A DNA stretch of 17,456 nt from Bdellovibrionales bacterium. Lineage in GTDB: Bacteria; Bdellovibrionota; UBA1018. The position numbers were made by a program, and so were the translations under genes. Positions 1 to 8,126 of this stretch are shown here, piece after piece; the first letter of the stretch is position 1, and every line of letters starts with the position of its first letter. Location: NCBI GenBank assembly GCA_018968995.1, contig JAGWZD010000012.1, positions 1 through 17,456 on the forward strand. The letters run 5' to 3'. The notes below the pieces were generated by a model. The model was given only the letters and a program-made list of their open reading frames with translations, did not search any database and was not told the DNA's origin.

Positions 1-1128
1 CTCGCCACCTTTGAGGTACAGACCGACATCGTGCACGTCCATGCCCAACCAATGGCTGGTATTGTGAGGGTAGAACCGCCTGAAACCCGCCGATTTAAGA
101 ATCTCCTCGCGAGCCCCCTGCATAAACCCCATCGATAGCAATCCATCAGTGAGCGTTTCGCACACATGCTTATGAATCTCTGGAAGACGCACTCCTGGGC
201 GAACCATCGCTACAGCGCTCTTCTGAATTCCCAAAACTAGCTCATAGAGCTTAGCTTGAGCGTCCGTAAAACTTTTCCCCACTGGAAAAGTGCGAGTGAT
301 GTCCGAGGTGTAATAATTATATTCCCCTCCGGCATCGATCAGAATCATATCGCCGTCTTTGAGTGCTTCGTTATTGGAGCGATAATGCAAACACGTGGCA
401 TTTTTTCCGCCCGCAACGATGCTACCGTATCCCACTCGCTGGCAGCCGTTTTTTCGGAAGACATAATCCACCAGTGCTTCAACTTCGAACTCATTCATGC
501 CAGGACGCACTTCTTGCATCGCTGTCTTGTGGGCAAGCGCCGTAATCTTGCAGGCCTTGCGCATCAGTTCTACTTCATCAGCCGACTTAAAAAGCCGCAT
601 CTCTCCCAAAATCTCATTCGGATCTAAAATCGGAGGGAGCGCCTTACCACTGCGCCCTAAGCTTCGTCGATGGGTCTCAATGGCACCAAACACTCGCTGA
701 TCCATCGCTGCATGGAGACCCAAGCGGTAATAAATTCGGTCAGCGCCCTTCAGAAGCCCTGGCAGCCGTTGATCAAACTCATCTACGGGGTAGGCCTCGT
801 CCGCTCCAAAGACCTGCTTAGCTCCTTCGGTGCCGTAACGCTCGCCTTCCCACATTTCTTTTTCTTGATCGCGCCTTCGCACAAAGAGCACCATTCGATG
901 CTTCACACCGACCGCCTGAGATGCGGCAGGGGCTACCACCAGGAATGCCTCGGGCTCTTCAAAACCACTCAAGTACTGAAAATGACTTTCTTGACGATAC
1001 CCATAATGAACATCAGGGTTACGAAGCACTTCCTCATTCGCAGGAAAAATAAAGATACTACCGGGCGTCTTTTCCAAAAGAGCTTCGCGGCGTTGCTTGA
1101 AATAGGCTGGGGCGTGTGAGAGCAGCAT
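1..1128 (-). CDS. pepP: Xaa-Pro aminopeptidase (aminopeptidase P), C-terminus cut by window edge
   Basis: Open reading frame of 376 codons that runs off the left edge. It is a metallopeptidase of the M24B (pita-bread) family, which removes the N-terminal residue of peptides whose second residue is proline, normally in the cytoplasm. An N-terminal creatinase/AMP_N-type domain is visible (GYRQESHFQYLSGFEEP at about residues 42-58). The catalytic domain has the metal-site signature DAGGEYNYYTSDVTRTFP and further on HNTSHWLGMDVHDVG, the His-bearing motif of this family. The remaining metal-binding Glu residues lie beyond the edge. The start is well constrained: an in-frame TAA lies 12 bases upstream of this ATG and no other ATG, GTG or TTG lies between. 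No Shine-Dalgarno sequence is visible. The gene diverges from the HAD phosphatase gene with 17 bp between start codons. Confidence 0.93.
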   Translation of the reverse strand, partial: MLLSHAPAYFKQRREALLEKTPGSIFIFPANEEVLRNPDVHYGYRQESHFQYLSGFEEPEAFLVVAPAASQAVGVKHRMVLFVRRRDQEKEMWEGERYGTEGAKQVFGADEAYPVDEFDQRLPGLLKGADRIYYRLGLHAAMDQRVFGAIETHRRSLGRSGKALPPILDPNEILGEMRLFKSADEVELMRKACKITALAHKTAMQEVRPGMNEFEVEALVDYVFRKNGCQRVGYGSIVAGGKNATCLHYRSNNEALKDGDMILIDAGGEYNYYTSDITRTFPVGKSFTDAQAKLYELVLGIQKSAVAMVRPGVRLPEIHKHVCETLTDGLLSMGFMQGAREEILKSAGFRRFYPHNTSHWLGMDVHDVGLYLKGGE

Positions 1129-1132
1129 ATAC

Positions 1133-1137
1133 AGGAG
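1133..1137 (+). promoter_or_regulatory. Shine-Dalgarno site fixing the HAD phosphatase start
   Basis: AGGAG lies 8 bases upstream of the ATG at 1146. This favours 1146 over the in-frame GTG at 1116, which would add ten residues lying inside the divergent pepP start region. Confidence 0.7.
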
Positions 1138-1145
1138 TACTTACC

Positions 1146-1802
1146 ATGGGCAGCAACCCCTTGAAAGGCCCCGTAAAAGGCGTCGTTTTTGACCTCGATG
1201 GAACCCTGGTCGACTCGCTCAAAACCACTTTTGAGGCGTTCAACCACGGCATTCGTCTTTGCGGGGGCAGAGAGCATAGCCCCGAGGAAATCATGGCCTA
1301 TTTTGGCCCCGGAGAGGGAGAGATCTTTGCCAAAATCGTAGGCCAAGATCTTGCTGTGAAGGCTTACACGGCCTGCAGACACTACCTCGATGATCATCTG
1401 GCAGATGTGCCTCTACATGATGGAGTTCTAGAAACTCTGAATGAACTCAGAGCTCGAAAGCTACCGCTATCGATTGTGACTGGTCGGAGTTGGAACACCA
1501 CGGAAGTGATTTTGAAACACCATGGACTTCTGGACAGGTTTATCACGGTGATTGCGAATGATCATGTCCCGCTACCCAAGCCGGCACCACTGGGAATTCA
1601 GTTAGCCTTAAAGCGAATGTCTTTTGAGCCAGAGGAGATTCTTTATGTGGGAGATTCGCCCGTGGACATCCAGGCATCGAGGTCCGCTGGATCACGAAGC
1701 GTTGCGGCGCTTTGGGATCGTCTGGCCTCTCAAGAAACTTTGGCAGCCCATGATCCTCATCATTGGGCTCATCACCCTAGCGAGTTGCTTGAGCTCCTCT
1801 GA
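1146..1802 (+). CDS. HAD-superfamily hydrolase, phosphoglycolate phosphatase-like
   Basis: A 218-residue protein with all four haloacid dehalogenase motifs. Motif I is VFDLDGTLVDS, with nucleophile D16 and acid/base D18. Motif II is VTGR (T112). The motif III lysine is in PKPAP (K145). Motif IV is YVGDSPVDIQAS (D170, D174). The region between motifs I and II is a helical C1-type cap, as in the Gph/PGMB subgroup. Likely a cytoplasmic Mg-dependent phosphatase acting on a small phosphorylated metabolite; 2-phosphoglycolate is the usual guess, but motifs alone do not fix the substrate. The msrA ATG lies 7 bp after the stop, so the two are probably cotranscribed. The last 50 bases also read, in another frame, as a possible lipoprotein signal in phase with msrA. 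Confidence 0.88.
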   Translation: MGSNPLKGPVKGVVFDLDGTLVDSLKTTFEAFNHGIRLCGGREHSPEEIMAYFGPGEGEIFAKIVGQDLAVKAYTACRHYLDDHLADVPLHDGVLETLNELRARKLPLSIVTGRSWNTTEVILKHHGLLDRFITVIANDHVPLPKPAPLGIQLALKRMSFEPEEILYVGDSPVDIQASRSAGSRSVAALWDRLASQETLAAHDPHHWAHHPSELLELL

Positions 1803-1809
1803 GAAGACC

Positions 1810-2313
1810 ATGAAGAAACACCCCACTAAAACTGAGACCACCATTCTGGCCGGCGGATGCTTCTGGGGAATGCAGGATATCTTGCGCAAAATACCTGGGA
1901 TCCTAGAAACAGAAGTGGGCTACACGGGCGGTCATACGGTTAATGCCCGATACGAAGACGTCAAGACGGGAAAGACCGGCCACGCAGAAGCCGTGAAAGT
2001 GATCTTTGATCCGGCCAAGATCCCGTTCGAGGAAGTCCTCTCCTATTTTTTTAGAATGCATGACCCAACCACTCTGAATCGACAAGGAAACGATTTGGGT
2101 ACGCAATATCGATCTGCGATCTTCACTTTTTCTGAGGCGCAAAAAAAAGCGGCCGAACAAAAAAAACAGGAAGTTGAAAAATCAAAAAAGTGGCCTCGTC
2201 CTGTAGTCACTGAAATAGTCGAGGCGTCGATTTTTTACCCCGCTGAGTCCTATCACCAGGACTACCTCGAGAAAAACCCAGGCGGATACACGTGCCACTT
2301 TTTACGCGACTAA
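1810..2313 (+). CDS. msrA: Peptide-methionine (S)-S-oxide reductase MsrA
   Basis: A 167-residue protein that reduces methionine-S-sulfoxide in proteins or free form, repairing oxidative damage. The catalytic signature GCFWG is at residues 16-20 (nucleophile C17). Family landmarks follow: EVGYTGGHTVNARYEDV, GHAEAVKV, FFRMHDPTTLNRQGNDLGTQYRS and a C-terminal GGYTCHFLRD. C162 in that tail is a candidate resolving cysteine. The ATG at 1810 gives the usual cytoplasmic length but has only a weak GAGAAG upstream. The frame is open further upstream. An ATG at 1750 would add 20 residues resembling a lipoprotein signal (hydrophobic stretch ending LASC), making a membrane-anchored form that overlaps the phosphatase gene. 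I call the shorter form and leave the other open. No MsrB domain is fused. Confidence 0.93.
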   Translation: MKKHPTKTETTILAGGCFWGMQDILRKIPGILETEVGYTGGHTVNARYEDVKTGKTGHAEAVKVIFDPAKIPFEEVLSYFFRMHDPTTLNRQGNDLGTQYRSAIFTFSEAQKKAAEQKKQEVEKSKKWPRPVVTEIVEASIFYPAESYHQDYLEKNPGGYTCHFLRD

Positions 2314-2329
2314 AAAGTCTCTACAGACC

Positions 2330-3322
2330 TTAGTAAGTTGCAAACTTTCTGTGCACAAAGCCTGAGTTCACGTAGTCTGGCGAGCAAACCAGACCCAAAA
2401 AGTGCTCGGGATCCTTCTGCCTCTCACGAGCAGCCACCACACTCCTGTACTTCATGCAAACCTGATAACTCGAGTACTTCTGCCCGAAGACTTCGCTGGA
2501 GCTGAAGTCGCTTCCAACAGTAAGAATCTCCATTCGCATGCGCGTCTCATATTGACGACACTCCACTAACCCGCGAACGGAGGCCTGGCCAAGTATCTGC
2601 TGAACCTCAGAAATCTGGTCAGTACATTGCTGCGTTTCTATGAACGCACCCCCTGAAGTCAGCGCTTGGGTGATGGGGTTTTCAGCATAATACAGTACGC
2701 TACGGCCGTCGTTCATCCGTACAGAGGCTCCTAAAGCCAGTAGCTCCTGGTTCAACCAACTCATCTGATTTGGCGAGAGAGCGCCTTGGGCCTCGTAGGC
2801 ATGAGCATACTCAAAAGCTTGAAGCTGCTTCTTCGCTCGGCCGAATCCTACGATAGAAAGCACGAAGCCCGCCTGCAGCTGAGAACGCTCAGGCAAGCAC
2901 GAAACAAATAGCGCAGAAATTCCTGAGTTTTGTTCAAACGCTGCTATTTCAGCCGGCCGCGACTTCAAACACAAATCTAAGCTAGAGAATGCCCCGACCA
3001 AAGATCCAGCCCCGGAGCCCAAACCGCCCGTGCCGTATTCCGCGGTAGAAACCGCAAACGAATCATCGGCATCCAACTCAACATGAATGGAGTAAACGCG
3101 ATAAGGACCGAATGAACCCACCGCTTCAAACTCATTCACACACTCGACGTTGACTAATTTTCTCACCGAGGCGTTCGACGCAAATAGGGCCGAAACTCGG
3201 GCGGCTCGGGCGGCGCACTCCAGCCCACCTGCCTCCACCTGAATTATCTGTGAATAGGCTCCGGCATGGGCCAGGGTAGAGATCGAAACTCCCAAGAGAA
3301 CGGCGAAAAAGTGAGTCTTCAT
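2330..3322 (-). CDS. Secreted Cys-rich protein of unknown function with four paired-Cys repeats
   Basis: I do not recognise this 330-residue protein. Residues 1-20 form a Sec signal peptide (MKTHFFAVLL start, Ala-rich end), with likely signal peptidase I cleavage after AHA. The mature part has eight cysteines at 36, 61, 118, 142, 233, 255, 289 and 313. They form four Cys-x21-24-Cys units, each spanning a probable helix and ending in a hydrophobic residue pattern before the second Cys. Two units sit in each half, so the protein looks internally duplicated. Disulfide-bonded periplasmic or extracellular location is inferred. The ATG at 3322 is chosen because it begins the signal peptide, and AAGG lies just upstream; an in-frame start at 3358 would put 12 residues ahead of the signal. 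It follows hpd by 66 bp and converges on msrA with 16 bp between stop codons. Confidence 0.75.
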   Translation of the reverse strand: MKTHFFAVLLGVSISTLAHAGAYSQIIQVEAGGLECAARAARVSALFASNASVRKLVNVECVNEFEAVGSFGPYRVYSIHVELDADDSFAVSTAEYGTGGLGSGAGSLVGAFSSLDLCLKSRPAEIAAFEQNSGISALFVSCLPERSQLQAGFVLSIVGFGRAKKQLQAFEYAHAYEAQGALSPNQMSWLNQELLALGASVRMNDGRSVLYYAENPITQALTSGGAFIETQQCTDQISEVQQILGQASVRGLVECRQYETRMRMEILTVGSDFSSSEVFGQKYSSYQVCMKYRSVVAARERQKDPEHFLGLVCSPDYVNSGFVHRKFATY

Positions 3323-3388
3323 AACCTTGGTCAGACCATAGCAGGCCGGTGAAAGCAAGGGGCGGTACGCCCACCTAGGGGCGCCAAA

Positions 3389-4474
3389 TCAGGCCTTCAG
3401 CACACCGCGCTTAATCTGATCTCGCTCAATGGCCTCAAACAATGCTCGGAAGTTTCCTTCCCCGAATCCCTTATTGCCCTTACGCTGAATGAATTCGAAG
3501 AAAAATGGACCCACGATTTCCTCCGAGAAAATCTGCAGGAGGTACCCTTCTCCTTCACCGTCAATTAAAATGCCCAGCGCTTCCATCTCGGCTAAGTCTT
3601 CCGTCACTCCAGGAACGCGAGTGGGAATAGCCTCATAATAAGTGTGAGGTACCGTGAGAAACTTAAAGCCACTCTTGCGGAGATTTTTCAGTGTCTCCGG
3701 AAGATTATCGACCAGAAGCGCCAAATGCTGAACACCCGGGCCCTTCATGCGGTCGCAAAATTCTTGTACTTGGCTCTCAGGTTCAGTGGCCTGATTGATA
3801 GGAACAATGATCTTACCGTCAGCCGATTGCACGACATCGGAGGTAAGCCCAGTTCGTCCGGTTCGAATGTCAAAGTGACGTGTGACGGTGAAACCAAAAA
3901 CCCTCTTATACCATTCTACCCAATGCGGCATTTCTCCAATGCCCACATTATTAGTCAAATGATCGATATGACGAATTCCAAAGGGTGCTGGACTTTCAAG
4001 TCTCTGAACAACGAGCCCTTCATCAAAAAGAACCGGGCCGGATTTTGTCGAGGAAGCTTTTCGCTCAATAAACGCATAACGGACAGAAGCGGGGGTCCAG
4101 ATTTCCGAACGAACGACTGCCCCCTCCGGACTCTCATACCGAGTAGGCTTCATCGCAGGCTTCGCACCGCGTGCGACAGTTTCTTCAAACGCCTGGGTGG
4201 CATCATCGACATCCACCGCTAAAACACAAATTCCCTCGGCATGTTTGCGAAGAAACTTCACGCTCTCTTGTTGCTCAGCTGCAGGAGATCCATCCGCCTG
4301 AGTGAACAAAACCCGTAGCCGACCCTGCGCATAGAGAACCGATCGAGTGCCCTTATCTTTCAGGTGGCGCTCACCGAGCTTCTCAAACCCCATTCGCTCA
4401 TAGGTTCGAGTATGAGTCGATATGTCATGAACAATGAATTCGACATGATCAAACCCCTGATTTTGGATCTTCAT
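3389..4474 (-). CDS. hpd: 4-hydroxyphenylpyruvate dioxygenase
   Basis: A 361-residue non-haem Fe(II) enzyme converting 4-hydroxyphenylpyruvate to homogentisate in tyrosine catabolism. Two vicinal-oxygen-chelate halves are visible. The iron ligands are H172 (in RHIDHLTNNV), H250 (in GVQHLALLVDNL) and E327 (in FFFEFIQRKGNKGFGEGNF). The C-terminal helix FRALFEAIERDQIKRG is typical of the family. The ATG at 4474 is preferred because AGAGG (complement of 4481-4485) lies 7 bases upstream. A TTG two codons earlier would fall almost on that site. The ribosome site overlaps the speA stop codon and the intergenic gap is 9 bp, so translation is probably coupled to speA. No homogentisate dioxygenase gene is in the window, so whether the product is degraded or becomes pigment cannot be told. 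Confidence 0.94.
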   Translation of the reverse strand: MKIQNQGFDHVEFIVHDISTHTRTYERMGFEKLGERHLKDKGTRSVLYAQGRLRVLFTQADGSPAAEQQESVKFLRKHAEGICVLAVDVDDATQAFEETVARGAKPAMKPTRYESPEGAVVRSEIWTPASVRYAFIERKASSTKSGPVLFDEGLVVQRLESPAPFGIRHIDHLTNNVGIGEMPHWVEWYKRVFGFTVTRHFDIRTGRTGLTSDVVQSADGKIIVPINQATEPESQVQEFCDRMKGPGVQHLALLVDNLPETLKNLRKSGFKFLTVPHTYYEAIPTRVPGVTEDLAEMEALGILIDGEGEGYLLQIFSEEIVGPFFFEFIQRKGNKGFGEGNFRALFEAIERDQIKRGVLKA

Positions 4475-4483
4475 CTCCAACCT

Positions 4484-6463
4484 CTATTGCAGAGTTATTG
4501 GCGCGGCAATGGTTCCAGAGCGAACCATGTACTCTACCGCAGCCATCATGCGGGAGTGGTTGTCAGAGTCCATGTAGGTGTACCCATGGAGCACGCCCTC
4601 GTAAAAGTTCTGAAGCTCCACACCCTCTTTCGGCTTCACGGCACCCTCGCGTACTTTCGCGTCAATCTGCTCTTTGACCTTCTTTTCAAGGTCTGTCGCT
4701 GAGTACTGAATCCAAGAAAGCACGCCTGAGATGTTATTTCCCTTAATGACTTCTTCAATGTAGTAACCGCCGGGCTCTGTTTCATCGAGGAACACATGCA
4801 CCTCGTTCACGCGACCGAACAGGTTATGCAGATCGCCCATAATGTCCTGATAGGCTCCCATCAGAAAGAACCCCAGATAATAGGGGTCAGCCTTCAGAGA
4901 ATGCAGAGGCAACGTATCTTTGATGTCTCGAAGATCGATGAACTTGCAGACCTTACCATCCGAATCACAAGTAATGTCCACAAGCGTGGCGTCGTTCATC
5001 GGCTGCTCGTCGTGACGATGAATCGGCACGATTGGAAACAGATGCTGAATCGCCCAGTGGTCCGGCATCGACTGGAAAAGCGAAAAATTGCAGAGGTACT
5101 GGTCCGCCAGAGCTTTTCCCAGCGCTTCGACTTCATCGGGAACATACTTAAGACCCTGGGCATTTTTATGGATGACCTTGCAGATCTGCCAGAAGAGCTG
5201 CTCGACCTTGGCTTTGTCCTCTAGCGAGAGAAACCCCAGCTTGAACATGCTGAGTGCTTCTTCTTTTCTTTGGACTGCGTCGTGAAAGTGCTCGAGCAGG
5301 TTTTTCTGAGACAGGTTCTGCTTGAGGTATCGCATCTCGCGAACGACATCATCTTCGTCGGGAGTCTCGGAAAGCTCCATGGGGGTAGCGCCCACTGCGA
5401 TATTGCCAAAGCAGTTCACTAAAAGAACGGAGTGATGCGCAACAAGAGCTCGTCCACTTTCGGATACGATGTGAGGCGTTGGCACTTCTTCTGCTTCACA
5501 AATTTCCTTAATCGAATAAACAACGTCGCTCACGTACTCTTGAAGCGAGTAGTTAATCGAACTATCAAAGCTCGTTCGTGAACCGTCGTAATCAACCCCG
5601 AGTCCACCGCCCACATCCAGGAACTCGAGATTCAGCCCCATCTTGCGAAGCTTCGAATAAATCCTCGAGCCTTCCTTCACAGCATCTTTAATCGTTTTGA
5701 TGTTGGTGACCTGAGAACCAATGTGAAAGTGCAGGAGTTTAAAAGCATCCTGTAGCCCCTCACGTCGGAGCACTTCCACTGCATGAAGGATTTCAGGCGT
5801 CGTGAGACCAAATTTCGCGAACTCACCTCCACTCGACTCCCACTTACCGCTACCCTTGGAATACAGCTTCACCCGGATTCCAATCTGAGGACTGACTCCC
5901 ATTTCCTTCGCGACAGCGATCACCTGATAGAGTTCAGTGAGCTTTTCGATGACAATGATCACTCGCTTGCCGAGTTTAATTCCCATCAAAGCTGTTTTAA
6001 TAAATCCGTAGTCTTTATAACCGTTACAAATGATCAGGGAGTTCGGCGAAGTGTTCATGGCGATCACGGCCGTAAGCTCCGCTTTAGATCCAGCTTCGAG
6101 TCCGAAATCATAAGGTCGGCCTGCGTCTAAGATCTCTTCCACGACTTCGCGCATCTGATTGACTTTGATCGGATATACGCCTTTGTACTCGCCCTGATAA
6201 CCGAACTCGGCAATGGAGCGCCTAAAGGCTTCGTTTAGGGCAACGACACGATGTCGAATGATATCCTGGAATCGAATCAGTACAGGAAGCCCCAGACCCT
6301 GAGTCTTGACCTCGTCCACAACGGACATCAAATCGATTCCCGGCCCCTCACCGCGGCGCGGATGAACCGTAAGATTTCCTGTGGGGTTAATACTGAAATA
6401 CTGATCCCCCCAGTTTTCGATGTTGTAGAGCTTGAGCGAGTCCGACACAGACCAAGACTTCAT
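4484..6463 (-). CDS. speA: Biosynthetic arginine decarboxylase
   Basis: A 659-residue fold-III PLP enzyme converting arginine to agmatine, the first step of the agmatine route to putrescine and polyamines. Length matches E. coli SpeA. Landmarks are the N-terminal YNIENWGDQYFSIN, the PLP lysine K100 in YPIKVNQ, HFHIGSQ, DVGGGLGVDYDGS, SESGRA, and the Cys-bearing DITCDSDGK motif expected to contribute to the active site across the dimer. The ATG at 6463 matches the family N-terminus. It has GGAGG (complement of 6475-6479) at a longish 11-base spacing. An upstream in-frame start at 6511 would add 16 atypical residues. It lies downstream of rnpB and upstream of hpd. No clear sigma-70 promoter could be assigned in the 77 bases between rnpB and the start. 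Confidence 0.95.
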   Translation of the reverse strand: MKSWSVSDSLKLYNIENWGDQYFSINPTGNLTVHPRRGEGPGIDLMSVVDEVKTQGLGLPVLIRFQDIIRHRVVALNEAFRRSIAEFGYQGEYKGVYPIKVNQMREVVEEILDAGRPYDFGLEAGSKAELTAVIAMNTSPNSLIICNGYKDYGFIKTALMGIKLGKRVIIVIEKLTELYQVIAVAKEMGVSPQIGIRVKLYSKGSGKWESSGGEFAKFGLTTPEILHAVEVLRREGLQDAFKLLHFHIGSQVTNIKTIKDAVKEGSRIYSKLRKMGLNLEFLDVGGGLGVDYDGSRTSFDSSINYSLQEYVSDVVYSIKEICEAEEVPTPHIVSESGRALVAHHSVLLVNCFGNIAVGATPMELSETPDEDDVVREMRYLKQNLSQKNLLEHFHDAVQRKEEALSMFKLGFLSLEDKAKVEQLFWQICKVIHKNAQGLKYVPDEVEALGKALADQYLCNFSLFQSMPDHWAIQHLFPIVPIHRHDEQPMNDATLVDITCDSDGKVCKFIDLRDIKDTLPLHSLKADPYYLGFFLMGAYQDIMGDLHNLFGRVNEVHVFLDETEPGGYYIEEVIKGNNISGVLSWIQYSATDLEKKVKEQIDAKVREGAVKPKEGVELQNFYEGVLHGYTYMDSDNHSRMMAAVEYMVRSGTIAAPITLQ

Positions 6464-6540
6464 CGCGATGCAACCCTCCAGAGTCGACAAACTTTTGCAG
6501 CGACTTATCACCTAGGGTTGCGGACTTAAATGAGAAAAAT

Positions 6541-6937
6541 GAACGCGCAGGACTGTAAGCCGGGTTCTGTCTTCAACCGCTTTTTAAGGGCCGTTGGAGA
6601 TGATCATTCCTCTAGGGCGGGGATTACTCCACGCCTCCTCAGCAGCCTTACCCGGGGACGGGATAAGCACCCAATGTCCCCCTATTTGGCCTTGCTCCAG
6701 GTAGGGTTTGCCGTGCCCGCTCTGTCGCCAGAGCGGCGGTGGGCTCTTACCCCACCGTTTCATCCTTACCGGGAACCCCGAAAGGTCCCGGCGGTCTGCT
6801 TTCTGTTGCACTTTCCGTCGATGGAGCCTCACGCCCCCACCGCCTGGCCGTTAGCCAGTACCTTCGCTTATTGGAGCCCGGACTTTCCTCCCGCAAGCTG
6901 TTTCCAGCCTGCCAGCGATCACCCGTCCTGCGCGTCG
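6541..6937 (-). ncRNA. rnpB: RNase P RNA, bacterial type A
   Basis: This is the catalytic RNA of ribonuclease P, which matures the 5' ends of tRNAs. Read on the minus strand it shows the universally conserved blocks in order: GAGGAAAGTCCGGGCTCC near the 5' end (about 6873-6891), GTGCAACAGAAAGCAGACCG, GGTAAGGATGAAA, GAGCAAGGCCAAATAGGGG, and ACAGAACCCGGCTTA near the 3' end (about 6556-6570). Ends are set by helix P1: 5' GACGCGCAGGAC (complement of 6925-6936) pairs with 3' GTCCTGCGCGTTC (complement of 6541-6553). Length of about 397 nt fits type A. The 3' strand is followed by a T-rich run (complement of 6528-6540) that may aid termination. Open frames through this region are artefacts. Exact ends are good to a few bases. 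Confidence 0.96.
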
Positions 6938-6956
6938 GATCCTCTTAGCATGCCTT

Positions 6957-8126
6957 TCAGGGACAAGAAATCGTTTGGAGCGGGGTATTCTGCTCCACGG
7001 GCTTTAATCCCATCTCCTGGAGCCAGGAGCTCATGGTCTTGAGATAAAACCGCTCACTTTCGCGATGCCCAAGCTCCACCACAGTCATCCCCCTGCGGGC
7101 GGCCGAGAGGGCCTCGTGGTAGTCCACTTCGCCGGTCACGAACACGTCACAGCGTGCGGCTAGGGCAGCCGAAATAAAAGAGCTCCCCTTCCCTGCAACA
7201 AAGCCCATACGCCGACTGCTGGCTTTGCCTTTTTCCGAGGCCTTGCCCCCAGCAGGAGTCAGAACCGCCCCCGAAGCCTCGAAGGTGCGTACTAGTTTCT
7301 TCACCAAACTCTGAATCGAAGTCGCCTGGTTAAAATCACCATAAAATCCGTATCCAAGACCCGAAGTCATCCCCTCGGATGAGGCCTTTTGCTCCACTGA
7401 ATAGATGTCGTAAGCAATCTCTTCATAAGGATGAGACGCCCTCAGCGCTTGAAGCACGATCTGCTCCATGCCCGCAGGGAAAATGGTTTCTAAGCGCAAC
7501 TCCTGTGCGCGCTCGAGACGTCCGGCCTTACCTAAAAATGGATTTGTGCTATCGCCTCCGCGAAAGCGACCTTCGCCGGGAGCGATAAACGCGCAGTGAT
7601 CGTAATTTCCAACATGTCCTGCCGAAGCGCTACTCAGTGCTGCATGGACCGAATCGACATGAGAATCTGGAACAAACACCACGAGCTTTTTTAAGGACTC
7701 GGTTGGCTTTTCAAGCAATCTTCCCAAAACCTTCACGCCAAGCGCTTTGCTGATCTGCTGAGGCACTTCGAGCGCGCACCGGTCAAAATTCGTATGGCAG
7801 GCCAAAACCGCCACTTGAGCATCAATCGCCTTCCAGACCAACGATGGTGGCGCGACTCGAGCGATTCCGCGTGAACGAGGAAAGATACAGGGATGATGAT
7901 TCACAATCAGCTTAGCGCCAACGCGCTTCGCTAAGGCTAAAGACTCTTCTGTCAAATCCACGCTAACCACAGCGGTTGACGTGCTCCAACTGGGATCACC
8001 CACCAATAATCCGTTATTATCCCAGGATTCCGAGCAAGAGTCCGGAGCGCGGCGCTCGATGTTCCGCAAAATTTCAGAAATTTTTAGCCTCTTGGCTTTT
8101 CGACGGCTAGTCCTGCTTTGGACCAT
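6957..8126 (-). CDS. Nif3/YbgI-family dinuclear metal-centre protein
   Basis: A 389-residue member of the NIF3/DUF34 family, hexameric proteins with a two-metal site. Some are annotated as type 2 GTP cyclohydrolase I, but the physiological role is unsettled. All metal-site motifs are present: VNHHP (H77, H78), CHTNFD (H111, D115) and ELGHRESE (H354, E358). The early SWDNNGLLVGD motif is also typical. The region between about residues 130 and 270 is the PII/CutA-like insert found in the longer family members (TIFPAGMEQ, ASHPYEEIAYDIY). The ATG at 8126 is chosen for its strong GGAGG 9 bases upstream; a longer in-frame reading to 8258 would overlap the rhodanese gene much further. It overlaps that gene by 43 bp, and its stop is about 20 bp from the rnpB 5' end. 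Confidence 0.9.
   Translation of the reverse strand: MVQSRTSRRKAKRLKISEILRNIERRAPDSCSESWDNNGLLVGDPSWSTSTAVVSVDLTEESLALAKRVGAKLIVNHHPCIFPRSRGIARVAPPSLVWKAIDAQVAVLACHTNFDRCALEVPQQISKALGVKVLGRLLEKPTESLKKLVVFVPDSHVDSVHAALSSASAGHVGNYDHCAFIAPGEGRFRGGDSTNPFLGKAGRLERAQELRLETIFPAGMEQIVLQALRASHPYEEIAYDIYSVEQKASSEGMTSGLGYGFYGDFNQATSIQSLVKKLVRTFEASGAVLTPAGGKASEKGKASSRRMGFVAGKGSSFISAALAARCDVFVTGEVDYHEALSAARRGMTVVELGHRESERFYLKTMSSWLQEMGLKPVEQNTPLQTISCP

Noticed and set aside
2314..2329. Small GTCT/AGAC stem between the convergent msrA and secreted-protein genes
   Set aside because: A 4-bp stem without a T-tract is expected by chance.
3360..3372. GGGCG-TAC-CGCCC hairpin behind hpd as a terminator
   Set aside because: The stem is only 5 bp with a 3-base loop and is followed by CTTGCTTTC, not a T-run. 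Too weak to call.
3644..4222. 192-codon plus-strand open frame
   Set aside because: It is antisense to hpd, whose iron ligands and family motifs are intact; no start site or recognisable protein pattern.
6937..7000. Extended -10 (TGCTAAGAG) as the rnpB promoter
   Set aside because: The hexamer at 17-base spacing is TTTCTT, a poor -35, so the assignment is not supportable.
6530..7042. A 170-codon plus-strand open frame, plus others over the same stretch on both strands
   Set aside because: The region is RNase P RNA on the minus strand with every conserved block; the frames are by-products of a GC-rich structural RNA.
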